Shown here: positions 28,362 through 35,982 of the stretch, in pieces
How the letters are laid out: each line of letters starts with the position of its first letter
Numbering within the stretch: position 1 is the first letter of the stretch
Origin: Bacteroidales bacterium
GTDB taxonomy: Bacteria > Bacteroidota > Bacteroidia > Bacteroidales > UBA932
Reading direction: 5' to 3'
NCBI GenBank assembly: GCA_015060325.1
Contig: SUYQ01000022.1
Location: forward strand, 1 to 49,387
Length of the DNA stretch: 49,387 nt
The notes under the pieces: generated by a model
Told to the model about the DNA's origin: nothing
Databases searched by the model: none
Seen by the model: the letters and a program-made list of their open reading frames with translations, nothing else
Translations under genes and position numbers: made by a program

Positions 28362-29570
28362 ATGAAATCCGTAAAATCAATATACAAGATCGGTAAAGGC
28401 CCTTCGAGCAGCCATACTATGGGTCCGTTCAAATGTGTAAGCAACTACATTGCGAACCATCCTGAAGCAGCTCAGCTCCATGTGACTCTGTATGGTTCAC
28501 TTGCAGCTACAGGCAAAGGTCACCTCACAGACCGTGCTGTGACCGACGCATGCGAAGGCCGTCCTGTCACCATCGCATGGGAGCCTAAGGAGAATCTTCC
28601 TGTGCATCCCAACGGACTGGTTGTGGGAATCCTCGCATCCGACGGATCTGTTACAGACCCTTGGACCTACTACAGCGTAGGCGGCGGAGACATCATCTGC
28701 ATCGAAAACCCTATAGTAGAGGAGGATACAGACGAAGTATATGAGATGACCACCATGACGGACATCCTGAAGTGGTGCAACGACAACGGAAGAGCCTTCT
28801 GGGAGTTCGTTGACGAGCACGAGAGGAAGACCCCTGGCTTCTGGGAGCATCTCGAACTGGTCTGGAAGACCATGCAGAAGGCAGTCGAGCGCGGAATCGA
28901 CGAGGAAGGCGCACTTCCGGGTCCGCTCAACATCAGGCGCAAGGCCGGCAGCTACTACATCAAGGCAGACGGCTACGGAGACGTCCTCCGCACCAGAGGC
29001 CTCATCTTCGCCTATGCCCTAGCGGTCAGCGAAGAGAATGCATGCGGAGGCGTGATCGTGACAGCCCCTACCTGCGGCTCATGCGGTGTCCTTCCAGGCG
29101 CACTCTACCATCTCAAGAAAGTCTACGGATTCAGCGATCAGAGAATCATCAGGGCTCTCGCGACAGCCGGCATCGTGGGCAACATCGTGAAGTACAACGC
29201 GTCGATCTCCGGTGCGGAAGTAGGCTGCCAGGGCGAAGTCGGAGTCGCATGCGCTATGGCGGCAGCTGCGATCACCCAGCTCATGGGAGGAAGCCCTTCA
29301 CAAATTGAATATGCTGCTGAAATGGGTCTGGAGCACCACCTAGGCCTCACATGCGACCCTGTATGCGGACTGGTTCAGATCCCATGCATCGAACGTAACG
29401 CCTACGCTGCAGCCCGCGCCATGGACGCCAGCATCTACTCCCTCTACACCGACGGCCGCCACCGCGTCTCGTTCGACCAGGTCGTAAAGGTCATGAAGGA
29501 AACCGGCAAGGACCTCCCGTCGGTCTACAAGGAGACCTCCGAAGGCGGCCTCGCCAAGCATCTCGACTAA
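28362..29570 (+). CDS. sdaA: L-serine ammonia-lyase, iron-sulfur type
   Basis: Converts L-serine to pyruvate and ammonia with a [4Fe-4S] cluster. This 402-residue single-chain form joins the beta region (GPSSSHTMGP, residues 13-22) and the alpha region. Cysteines 238 and 241 (APTCGSCG), 289 (EVGCQGEVG), 331 and 342 (LTCDPVCGLVQIPC) include the expected cluster ligands. It is oxygen sensitive in the family, fitting an anaerobe. It stands alone, with repeat DNA downstream. Confidence 0.95.
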   Translation: MKSVKSIYKIGKGPSSSHTMGPFKCVSNYIANHPEAAQLHVTLYGSLAATGKGHLTDRAVTDACEGRPVTIAWEPKENLPVHPNGLVVGILASDGSVTDPWTYYSVGGGDIICIENPIVEEDTDEVYEMTTMTDILKWCNDNGRAFWEFVDEHERKTPGFWEHLELVWKTMQKAVERGIDEEGALPGPLNIRRKAGSYYIKADGYGDVLRTRGLIFAYALAVSEENACGGVIVTAPTCGSCGVLPGALYHLKKVYGFSDQRIIRALATAGIVGNIVKYNASISGAEVGCQGEVGVACAMAAAAITQLMGGSPSQIEYAAEMGLEHHLGLTCDPVCGLVQIPCIERNAYAAARAMDASIYSLYTDGRHRVSFDQVVKVMKETGKDLPSVYKETSEGGLAKHLD

Positions 29571-29603
29571 ACGGCCACTCTGGTTGAAAATCCATGACGT
29601 CGC

Positions 29604-29698
29604 ACCCTCTGATCATGCCCGCAAGGCATGACACCATACCCTCTGATCATGCCCACAAGGCATGACACCATACCCTCTGATCATGCCCACAAGGCAAC
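29604..29698 (+). repeat. 34-bp tandem hairpin repeat
   Basis: Units start ACCCTCTGATCATGCCC at 29604, 29638 and 29672. The first two are full length (34 bp) and the third is truncated. Each unit contains CATGCC and GGCATG arms around a 5-base loop. There are no spacers of variable sequence, so this is not CRISPR. Confidence 0.85.
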
Positions 29699-29717
29699 CA
29701 GCCGGCTCCATGAATCA

Positions 29718-29850
29718 AGTCAGCGTGGCTATAGTGCCAAAATTCTGGCACTATAGCCACGCTTAAGTTACACAACACGCTGAATAACAATAGTTTACAC
29801 AAAAGACCCGTGGCTATAGCTACACAAGATGTGCACTATAGCCACGCTGA
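29718..29850. repeat. Left double-palindrome unit of the RAYT locus
   Basis: Palindrome L1 has arms GCGTGGCTATAGTGCCA (29723-29739) and TGGCACTATAGCCACGC (29746-29762), 17 bp perfect. Palindrome L2 has arms CGTGGCTATAG (29809-29819) and CTATAGCCACG (29836-29846). Both share the CGTGGCTATAG stem base. Confidence 0.9.
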
Positions 29851-29973
29851 CCAACGGCTGAGCAATCAATAGAGCAGACGGCAGAGCAGTCAATAAAGAA
29901 GTCTGTAGAGAAGTGCAACAAGGATCTCTACTGATCATTTCTGCTACGCAAGAGCATTTGTTCCGGAAAACAG

Positions 29974-30825
29974 TCACTCCAAATAACGGAGTACATCTGA
30001 GACAGACATGAATGTGACTCTGGCGAGCTGCTTGGCAGATGCGCTGAAGCGGCTTCTCAATTCCTTGATCATATTCTTTTTCAGAAAGTCATCCAGTTCA
30101 TTTACGTTTGATACACCGAACTTCTTATCCAGAAGTTCAGCCATCGCGGCCTGTAGCATTTCATCGCTGAACGAAATGTTTTCACCGAGAGGTTTCTTTC
30201 CAGCATGCGACACACTGAGGAAAAATTCAAAGGACCTGCTGCTGCGGAAAATTCTTTCCACTTCATCAATATCTACATACGATTCAGGGATCACATAATT
30301 ATCTGAATTGATCTTCCAATTATCTGGAAGATACTCTTTTGTGTGAAGGATCCGCCGTTTCTCCCTGACGCTCAATTCTCCCAAGCGAGCATCTCCTGCC
30401 GTACCTTGAATCGTATTGAAATAACATCGTGCGCTACTCCATTCATACCCTTGCGGTACACACTTCATCCCTGCCTTCACAGGATTGTTCAGAACATACG
30501 CGATCAGGCGCTTCAGACTATCACCTTGATCCGGCACATAATCCACAGATGTTTCGATCCGACGTAAAAATTTAACATCACCATACCTCAAATGCAGATA
30601 TCTTGATAGCAGATTCTTATACATCCAGATAAACTCATCTGCCTTCGCTGAGGAACATTTCATAACAAAATGAACATGATTGGACATCAGGACAAAAGCC
30701 AACAGACGTACATCAACCTTGAAAACCACTATGGCAACGAGATTCATAGCCATAATGAAATCTTCACGGTCACGGAACAGTTCCCCGTCTTCCAGACCTT
30801 TTGTGTAAACATGATAATATGCCAT
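29974..30825 (-). CDS. REP-associated tyrosine transposase (Y1/HUH family)
   Basis: Members of the IS200-like Y1 family cut single-stranded palindromic DNA through a tyrosine. From the ATG at 30825 the protein has 283 residues. The start YYHVYTKGL is typical. The HUH motif is His50-Val51-His52 in LMSNHVHFVMK, and the candidate nucleophile is Tyr76 or Tyr81 in SRYLHLRYGD. LKRLIAYVLNNPVKAG and YEWSS are also family hallmarks. The C-terminal 80 residues end in SAKQLARVTFMSVSDVLRYL, which looks like a helix-turn-helix. I prefer 30825 over an upstream ATG at 30900 because a promoter ends just before it. The gene appears intact. Confidence 0.9.
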   Translation of the reverse strand: MAYYHVYTKGLEDGELFRDREDFIMAMNLVAIVVFKVDVRLLAFVLMSNHVHFVMKCSSAKADEFIWMYKNLLSRYLHLRYGDVKFLRRIETSVDYVPDQGDSLKRLIAYVLNNPVKAGMKCVPQGYEWSSARCYFNTIQGTAGDARLGELSVREKRRILHTKEYLPDNWKINSDNYVIPESYVDIDEVERIFRSSRSFEFFLSVSHAGKKPLGENISFSDEMLQAAMAELLDKKFGVSNVNELDDFLKKNMIKELRSRFSASAKQLARVTFMSVSDVLRYLE

Positions 30826-30838
30826 AACTCTTTTTGCA

Positions 30839-30870
30839 CAAAGGTCAGGAGACTTATCCGCGTAAACAAA
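30839..30870 (-). promoter_or_regulatory. Candidate promoter of the RAYT gene
   Basis: On the minus strand TTTG (30867-30870), 20 bp, then GACCTTTG (30839-30846), one mismatch from TAnnTTTG. The start codon is only about 8 bases past the predicted start of transcription, so the leader is very short. Confidence 0.5.
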
Positions 30871-30930
30871 AAGTACGCGGATAAAGTTAAAAATCCTCAT
30901 TACAGACAGCTACACGGGCGATTTAGCTCT

Positions 30931-30971
30931 GTAAATTTGTTTAATTTTTATAAAATATTGAACAAATTTAC
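30931..30971. repeat. AT-rich inverted repeat with mirrored -7-like boxes
   Basis: Arms GTAAATTTGTT (30931-30941) and AACAAATTTAC (30961-30971) are perfect over 11 bp, with a 19-bp AT-rich centre. Each arm contains TAAATTTG, pointing inward on its strand. It lies upstream of the RAYT gene. Confidence 0.7.
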
Positions 30972-31044
30972 AACTCCTGAACTGCAAAACTACTCGTCAC
31001 ACCGCAAAGAAGCCATGAATGATGTCAGCATGCCTCACTAACTG

Positions 31045-31177
31045 AGTCAGCGTGGCTATAGTGCTAAGATTATGACACTATAGCCACGCCTAATTCCCAC
31101 AACACACTGAATATTAATATATTACACAAAACAGTCGTGGCTATAGCTACACAAAATGTGCACTATAGCCACGCTAT
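31045..31177. repeat. Right double-palindrome unit of the RAYT locus
   Basis: Palindrome R1 has arms GCGTGGCTATAGTG (31050-31063) and CACTATAGCCACGC (31076-31089). Palindrome R2 has arms CGTGGCTATAG (31136-31146) and CTATAGCCACG (31163-31173). Spacing equals the left unit. It lies between the manC stop and the RAYT start and may also slow read-through. Confidence 0.9.
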
Positions 31178-31202
31178 TCGGTAAAGCCGATCGAAAATCC
31201 GA

Positions 31203-32408
31203 TTATTTCTCGAATTCCTTGATGCGCTGCTCCTCACTGAGGCGGCAGACAAGAATGCGCCCCTCGCGCTCCACGACTATGCTGTCCTCGATGCCCTCAA
31301 GCACTACGCTCGAAGCATTCGGAGCATGAACGATACAGCCACGACAGCCGTACAGATGAACATTTTCACCAACTACCGCATTGCCATCCTGATCATGCGG
31401 CAGAAGAGTCCACAACGAGCCCCATGTACCCACATCGCTCCATCCGAAATCAGACGGGCATGTATAGATGTAATCGGCCTTCTCCATGACGGCATAATCG
31501 ATCGAGATCTTTTCGCATGTCGGGAAAATCCGGCCGACAACCTCGGCCTCAGAAGACGTATAGAACGATGGAGTCATCTCATCCATCCGGGCAGCCAGCT
31601 CAGGAGTGTAACGCCTCAATGACTCAACGATGGTCGCAACACTCCATACGAAGATTCCGGCATTCCAGAAATAGTTACCGGCCTCGAGATACTTCCTGGC
31701 CACGTCCAGACAAGGCTTTTCACGGAACGACTCCACCTTCACGATCCCCACATCCCCTGCAGATCCAGCCTCAGCTCCGGCAGTCTCAGCAATCTCAGCC
31801 CCGGCTAAACGAGCCCCCTCAGTCTCAGCAGGTCCAGCCTCAGCAATCTCAGCCACGGCTAAACGAGCCCCCTCAGATCCATCCCCTGCAGGTCCAGCCT
31901 CAGCTCCGGAAGGTCCGGCGCCCGCTCCGCAGGCCGCAATGTAGCCATAACCGGTCTCCGGTCTGGTAGGCCTGATGCCCAAAGTCACAATCCTCTCACC
32001 CGCTGCAGCAAACTCCAGAGCCTGCGCAATTATGCGGCGGAACTCCTCCACATCAGTCACCAACGCATCAGCAGGAGTCACGACCACATTTGCATCCGGA
32101 TGCTTCATACGGATCTTCCAACATGCATACGCTATACACGGAGCCGTATTGCGTGCGCAAGGCTCAGCAAGGATATTCTCAGCAGGAAGGTCCGGCAACT
32201 GAGCCCGCACTATATCCACATAATCAGCACTCGTCACCACCCAGAAATTCGTCATAGGACACACCGAAGCAAAACGCTCCACAGTCATCTGGATCATAGT
32301 CTTCCCATAACCAAGCACGTCCACAAACTGCTTCGGATATTCAGGCGTACTGATCGGCCAGAAACGGCTGCCGACTCCGCCCGCCATTATCACCACATGA
32401 TTCTCCAT
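31203..32408 (-). CDS. manC: Mannose-1-phosphate guanylyltransferase
   Basis: Makes GDP-mannose from mannose-1-phosphate and GTP. The N-terminal signature GGVGSRFWPIS and PKQF (residues 10-28) and the FREKP motif near 228-232 identify it. At 401 residues it lacks the isomerase domain of long ManC proteins. Residues about 161-219 are an Ala/Gly/Glu-rich insertion between ETGYGYI and VESFREKP, where homologues have a short connection; the DNA there contains a 34-bp direct repeat. Last gene of the phosphonate operon, 3 bp after rfbB. Confidence 0.92.
   Translation of the reverse strand: MENHVVIMAGGVGSRFWPISTPEYPKQFVDVLGYGKTMIQMTVERFASVCPMTNFWVVTSADYVDIVRAQLPDLPAENILAEPCARNTAPCIAYACWKIRMKHPDANVVVTPADALVTDVEEFRRIIAQALEFAAAGERIVTLGIRPTRPETGYGYIAACGAGAGPSGAEAGPAGDGSEGARLAVAEIAEAGPAETEGARLAGAEIAETAGAEAGSAGDVGIVKVESFREKPCLDVARKYLEAGNYFWNAGIFVWSVATIVESLRRYTPELAARMDEMTPSFYTSSEAEVVGRIFPTCEKISIDYAVMEKADYIYTCPSDFGWSDVGTWGSLWTLLPHDQDGNAVVGENVHLYGCRGCIVHAPNASSVVLEGIEDSIVVEREGRILVCRLSEEQRIKEFEK
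31789..31876. repeat. 34-bp direct repeat inside manC
   Basis: Copies at 31789-31822 and 31843-31876, 54 bp apart, differ at one base (GCAATCTCAGCC then C or A, then CGGCTAAACGAGCCCCCTC). A multiple of three, so the frame is kept. Related shorter fragments (GGTCCAGCCTCAG) extend the block to about 31752-31928. Confidence 0.85.
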
Positions 32409-32411
32409 CGA

Positions 32412-33485
32412 CTACCTCCCCTTATACATCTCGTCATAATACTTCTGGTACTCACCCGAAGTCACCTGATCCATCCATTCCTGATTGTCAAGATACCAGC
32501 GCACAGTCCTCTCAATGCCCTCCTCAAACTGCAAAGACGGCCTCCATCCCAGTTCAGACGCAAGTTTGGATGAATCTATCGCATAACGTGCATCATGGCC
32601 CGGACGGTCCGTCACGAATGTGATAAGTCCTAGACTATGTCCCTCTGGATTACCGAGCGCACGATCTACCGCTGCGATCAGCACCTTGATCAGATCGATA
32701 TTCCTCCACTCGTTGAACCCGCCGATATTATAAGTCTCGGCCACCCTGCCCTTATGGAAAATAAGATCGATGGCCGAAGCATGGTCCTCTACATACAGCC
32801 AGTCACGCACATTCTCTCCTCGGCCATACACCGGGAGCGGCCTACCATGACGTATATTATTGATAAACAAAGGAATAAGTTTCTCCGGAAACTGAAAAGG
32901 ACCATAATTATTCGAACAATTCGTTACCACCACCGGCATCCCGTACGTATCATGATACGAACGCACGAAATGGTCCGAAGAAGCCTTCGACGCCGAGTAA
33001 GGAGAATGAGGATCATACTTTGTCTCCTCAGTGAAAAGCCCTCCGTCAAGAGGCAGAGTCCCATACACCTCATCGGTCGAGATATGGTAGAACTTCTTGC
33101 CCTCATAACGCTCCGGCAGCGACTCCCAATAAACGCGCGCAGCCTGCAGCAGCGCCAGCGTTCCCATCACATTCGTACGCGCAAACGTAAACGGATCCTT
33201 GATCGAACGGTCCACATGCGACTCAGCCGCAAGATGGATCACTCCATCCACATGATAGTCCCGCATCAACGCAAGCATAGCCTCATAATCAGCCACATCC
33301 GCCTTCACGAACACATAATTGGGCATAGACTCCACGTCAGCAAGATTGGCCAGATTGCCAGCATAGGTCAGCTTATCGACATTGATTATCCTGTAATCAG
33401 GATATTTGCGCACAAACAGACGCACCACATGACTGCCGATGAACCCCGCACCTCCGGTAATGATTATGTTACGCTTGAATTCCAT
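32412..33485 (-). CDS. rfbB: dTDP-glucose 4,6-dehydratase
   Basis: Forms dTDP-4-keto-6-deoxyglucose, precursor of rhamnose and other deoxysugars. 357 residues, normal length. It has TGGAGFIGSHV for NAD binding, STDEVYG, and the catalytic YSASKASSDH. RfbA, C and D are not in the window. It lies between phnW (10 bp gap) and manC (3 bp gap). Confidence 0.95.
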   Translation of the reverse strand: MEFKRNIIITGGAGFIGSHVVRLFVRKYPDYRIINVDKLTYAGNLANLADVESMPNYVFVKADVADYEAMLALMRDYHVDGVIHLAAESHVDRSIKDPFTFARTNVMGTLALLQAARVYWESLPERYEGKKFYHISTDEVYGTLPLDGGLFTEETKYDPHSPYSASKASSDHFVRSYHDTYGMPVVVTNCSNNYGPFQFPEKLIPLFINNIRHGRPLPVYGRGENVRDWLYVEDHASAIDLIFHKGRVAETYNIGGFNEWRNIDLIKVLIAAVDRALGNPEGHSLGLITFVTDRPGHDARYAIDSSKLASELGWRPSLQFEEGIERTVRWYLDNQEWMDQVTSGEYQKYYDEMYKGR

Positions 33486-33495
33486 CTTATCAAAG

Positions 33496-34605
33496 CTATG
33501 AAAGACACACGTTCAAAGCCTCCTCAAAGACCTTGAAGAAATCATTGATATCCTCAGGATAGATCTTTCCCAAAGCACAAAGTCTGAAAGTATCAGTAGT
33601 GCTGATCTTACCCGGATATATCGTAAATCCACGCTCATAACAATAATCGTGGACCTTTTCAAAATCCCATCTTGGATCATCAGGATACTTTACAGACACC
33701 ACAAGTCCGGACTCGATTCCGCGATCTATCGCTGTCTCCAGCCCCAATCTGTCAAGTCCCTCATGGATGGTCTCATAGACCGCACGATGACGGGCAAACT
33801 TTGCCTCCTCACCCTCCTCAAAATACTCTTTGAGAGCCTGAAGAGTGGCATAAATGGTCTGAACAGGTGGTGTGAAATGCATCTCCCCTGTCTTCTCGAA
33901 ACACTCATACTGCATGTAAAGATTACAATAGTATGAACGCGTAGGATAGTCCTTCGAAGCCTTGATGAGGTCAGTCCTTCCGATGACGAACGACAATCCT
34001 GACATTGCCTGAAGTCCCTTCTGAGCCGAAGCCATACAGAAATCCACATTATCCTTGACTACATCCAGAGGAATCATACCTAGAGACGAAGTCGTATCAC
34101 TGATGAAAATTGCTCCATATCTGTGTGCAATCTCACCTATTTCCCTTATAGGATTGAGAATGCCGGTACCTGTCTCATGATGACAGCAATAAACAACCGC
34201 GACATCAGGATTCTCATTCATTGCAGTCTCCACCACAGCCAGATCCGGACGTTCATACACGCTGAACTTAAGATCGATATGAGGTATATGATACATCTTA
34301 CATATCTCCACAGCTCTGGTATTGTATGCACCATTGTTGACGATCAGGATCTTCTTGTCAGCGGGAACAAGAGAATTGATACAGACATCAATATTTATCG
34401 TACCAGACCCGCAGAAAAGCACGGAAGTATATTCATCCTCAGGCGCATGCACAACCTTGAGAAGATCAGACCTAAGACCCTTCATCAACTTTGCGAACTC
34501 CTTTTCGCGAGGACATATGTCAGGCACGACCTGTGCCATCTTTACAGAATCCGTAGTCGTTGCCGGACCAGGATTAAGCAACACATTTCTCTTGATATTG
34601 ACCAT
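33496..34605 (-). CDS. phnW: 2-aminoethylphosphonate-pyruvate transaminase
   Basis: A PLP enzyme interconverting phosphonoacetaldehyde and 2-aminoethylphosphonate. In this biosynthetic operon it should run toward 2-aminoethylphosphonate. 369 residues. It starts LLNPGPATTTDSVK, typical of PhnW, and has DTTSSLG and the PLP lysine Lys196 in SAQKGLQAMSG. One base separates it from the upstream nucleotidyltransferase gene. Confidence 0.94.
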   Translation of the reverse strand: MVNIKRNVLLNPGPATTTDSVKMAQVVPDICPREKEFAKLMKGLRSDLLKVVHAPEDEYTSVLFCGSGTINIDVCINSLVPADKKILIVNNGAYNTRAVEICKMYHIPHIDLKFSVYERPDLAVVETAMNENPDVAVVYCCHHETGTGILNPIREIGEIAHRYGAIFISDTTSSLGMIPLDVVKDNVDFCMASAQKGLQAMSGLSFVIGRTDLIKASKDYPTRSYYCNLYMQYECFEKTGEMHFTPPVQTIYATLQALKEYFEEGEEAKFARHRAVYETIHEGLDRLGLETAIDRGIESGLVVSVKYPDDPRWDFEKVHDYCYERGFTIYPGKISTTDTFRLCALGKIYPEDINDFFKVFEEALNVCLS

Positions 34606-34606
34606 A

Positions 34607-35326
34607 TTACAGATATTTCAATATATGTTCTTCAGCATAAGCCAGATCATCCACGTCGTCGATCTCATACCATTTGAGTCCCTCGACATTCAGCACATAG
34701 ACCTTGATCAGTTCCTGTGACATGGTCAACAGCTGGTACTCATATCCCAGCTTAGGCTTATCTTCTACCTTGCGGGAATAATCCTCGCACATGACCTTAT
34801 AGAAAGCATTGGAAAGCTTATGGATTCCTACGAGTTCACCCTTCGCATCCAGCTCACTCTTGACAACCGAGCACATGGTCAGGCGATGGGACTCATCATA
34901 CTCCACATAATACTGATCCTGGAACTTGATGACAGGAGTGATGAGCATCACATCAGGTTCATCACACTCGAGAAGACACTCTATCGCCCTCTTCTCAAAA
35001 ACAAGATCCGACTCAAGAAGAAGGAAATCATCATCCCCTATGACCTCCCGGCAATTGTAAAGAGTGTACATGCTGTTGGTCTCAGCGTATCTAGGAGAGA
35101 AAACGCATTCGATCTGAGGATATCTGAGCTTTAGCTCCTCATACTTCTCCTTACAGTATCCTGTTCCGATGATTATCCTCTCAATTCCACAGCTGATAAG
35201 AGTCCTTATGCTCCTCTCGACCATGGAGACACCTCCACATTCTACAAAACCCTTAGGTATCGTCTCCGTATATTCTCCGAAGCGCGTGCCCATGCCCGCT
35301 GCCATTATAACCGCCGTCTTTACCAT
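34607..35326 (-). CDS. pntC: Nucleotidyltransferase, probable 2-aminoethylphosphonate cytidylyltransferase
   Basis: The 239-residue protein belongs to the LicC-like NTP transferases (AAGMGTRFGEYTETIPKGF at residues 9-27, then LLLESDLVFE). Enzymes of this kind encoded beside PEP mutase genes activate 2-aminoethylphosphonate with CTP (PntC). Its position next to phnW makes that the best assignment; a choline-phosphate or sugar substrate cannot be excluded from sequence alone. It would give CMP-aminoethylphosphonate for transfer to glycans. Confidence 0.8.
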   Translation of the reverse strand: MVKTAVIMAAGMGTRFGEYTETIPKGFVECGGVSMVERSIRTLISCGIERIIIGTGYCKEKYEELKLRYPQIECVFSPRYAETNSMYTLYNCREVIGDDDFLLLESDLVFEKRAIECLLECDEPDVMLITPVIKFQDQYYVEYDESHRLTMCSVVKSELDAKGELVGIHKLSNAFYKVMCEDYSRKVEDKPKLGYEYQLLTMSQELIKVYVLNVEGLKWYEIDDVDDLAYAEEHILKYL

Positions 35327-35346
35327 AATCTATATTTCTTTGTAAG

Positions 35347-35976
35347 CTAAAAATCAAAATTCAAACCTATGCCAAGCACATGCTCAGCAGGCTTGCCATT
35401 GAAGGCATAATAGAGATAGTACCACTCCAGCTGCATAAAATCAGTGAAGTCGTATGTACATGCCACATAATGCCTTGTCTTCTTCCATTGTGTACCCCAA
35501 GTGAACACCTCGGCAGCAAGATATGGCGAGAACTTAGTATTCGGGATTGAGTACTGAACTTTCAGCCTCGAACGCAAGACATTGCTCTGTTCATGGATTT
35601 CAGGCGACCATGTATGGATGTAGCGTTCACGTACAGAAACCTTAAGATTACCCTGTTTCAACGTACCCTGAAGGTCAAACACAGCACGATGAGTGATGAA
35701 TCCAGGCTCCTGCATGAAATCATATGCCACATCAGCCTTCAGCCAGTCAGTAATCTTCCATCCGACCATGGTCCTCAAGTACCAGCACTCCAGACGCTGA
35801 TACTGATAATTGTCATGCTCGAAATACACTGTTGCGAAGAGAGGAGCCTTCTTGAAATTATATGTAGCCTCAATGAACTCCCATCCACCAAAGGTATTAT
35901 CCTCCTCCTTTTCCTGAGCAGACAGAACCTGAAACGAGGACAAGACCAAAATCGTTATGAGCAGAAGTCTACGCAT
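35347..35976 (-). CDS. DUF2490 outer-membrane-like protein
   Basis: A 209-residue protein with a signal peptide (MRRLLLITILVLSSFQVLSA) followed by alternating amphipathic strands ending in an aromatic residue (LGIGLNFDF), typical of outer-membrane beta barrels. Motifs WLKADVAYDF and LKVSVRERYIHTW fit DUF2490. Its role in a phosphonate operon is unknown; it might be a barrel taking part in export or envelope assembly. Confidence 0.75.
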   Translation of the reverse strand: MRRLLLITILVLSSFQVLSAQEKEEDNTFGGWEFIEATYNFKKAPLFATVYFEHDNYQYQRLECWYLRTMVGWKITDWLKADVAYDFMQEPGFITHRAVFDLQGTLKQGNLKVSVRERYIHTWSPEIHEQSNVLRSRLKVQYSIPNTKFSPYLAAEVFTWGTQWKKTRHYVACTYDFTDFMQLEWYYLYYAFNGKPAEHVLGIGLNFDF

Positions 35977-35982
35977 GATTGT

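Larger units (their letters stand above)
29718..31177. mobile_element. RAYT-type locus: Y1 transposase gene between duplicated palindrome pairs
   Basis: A REP-associated tyrosine transposase gene (29974-30825) lies between two directly repeated 133-bp units (29718-29850 and 31045-31177). Each unit carries two palindromes, with 86 bp between palindrome starts in both. The units match at roughly 113 of 133 positions. The arrangement resembles RAYT genes flanked by REP/BIME palindromes in other bacteria. Confidence 0.75.

Noticed and set aside
29604..29698. CRISPR array
   Set aside because: Units are contiguous with no variable spacers, only about 2.8 copies, and no cas genes are present.
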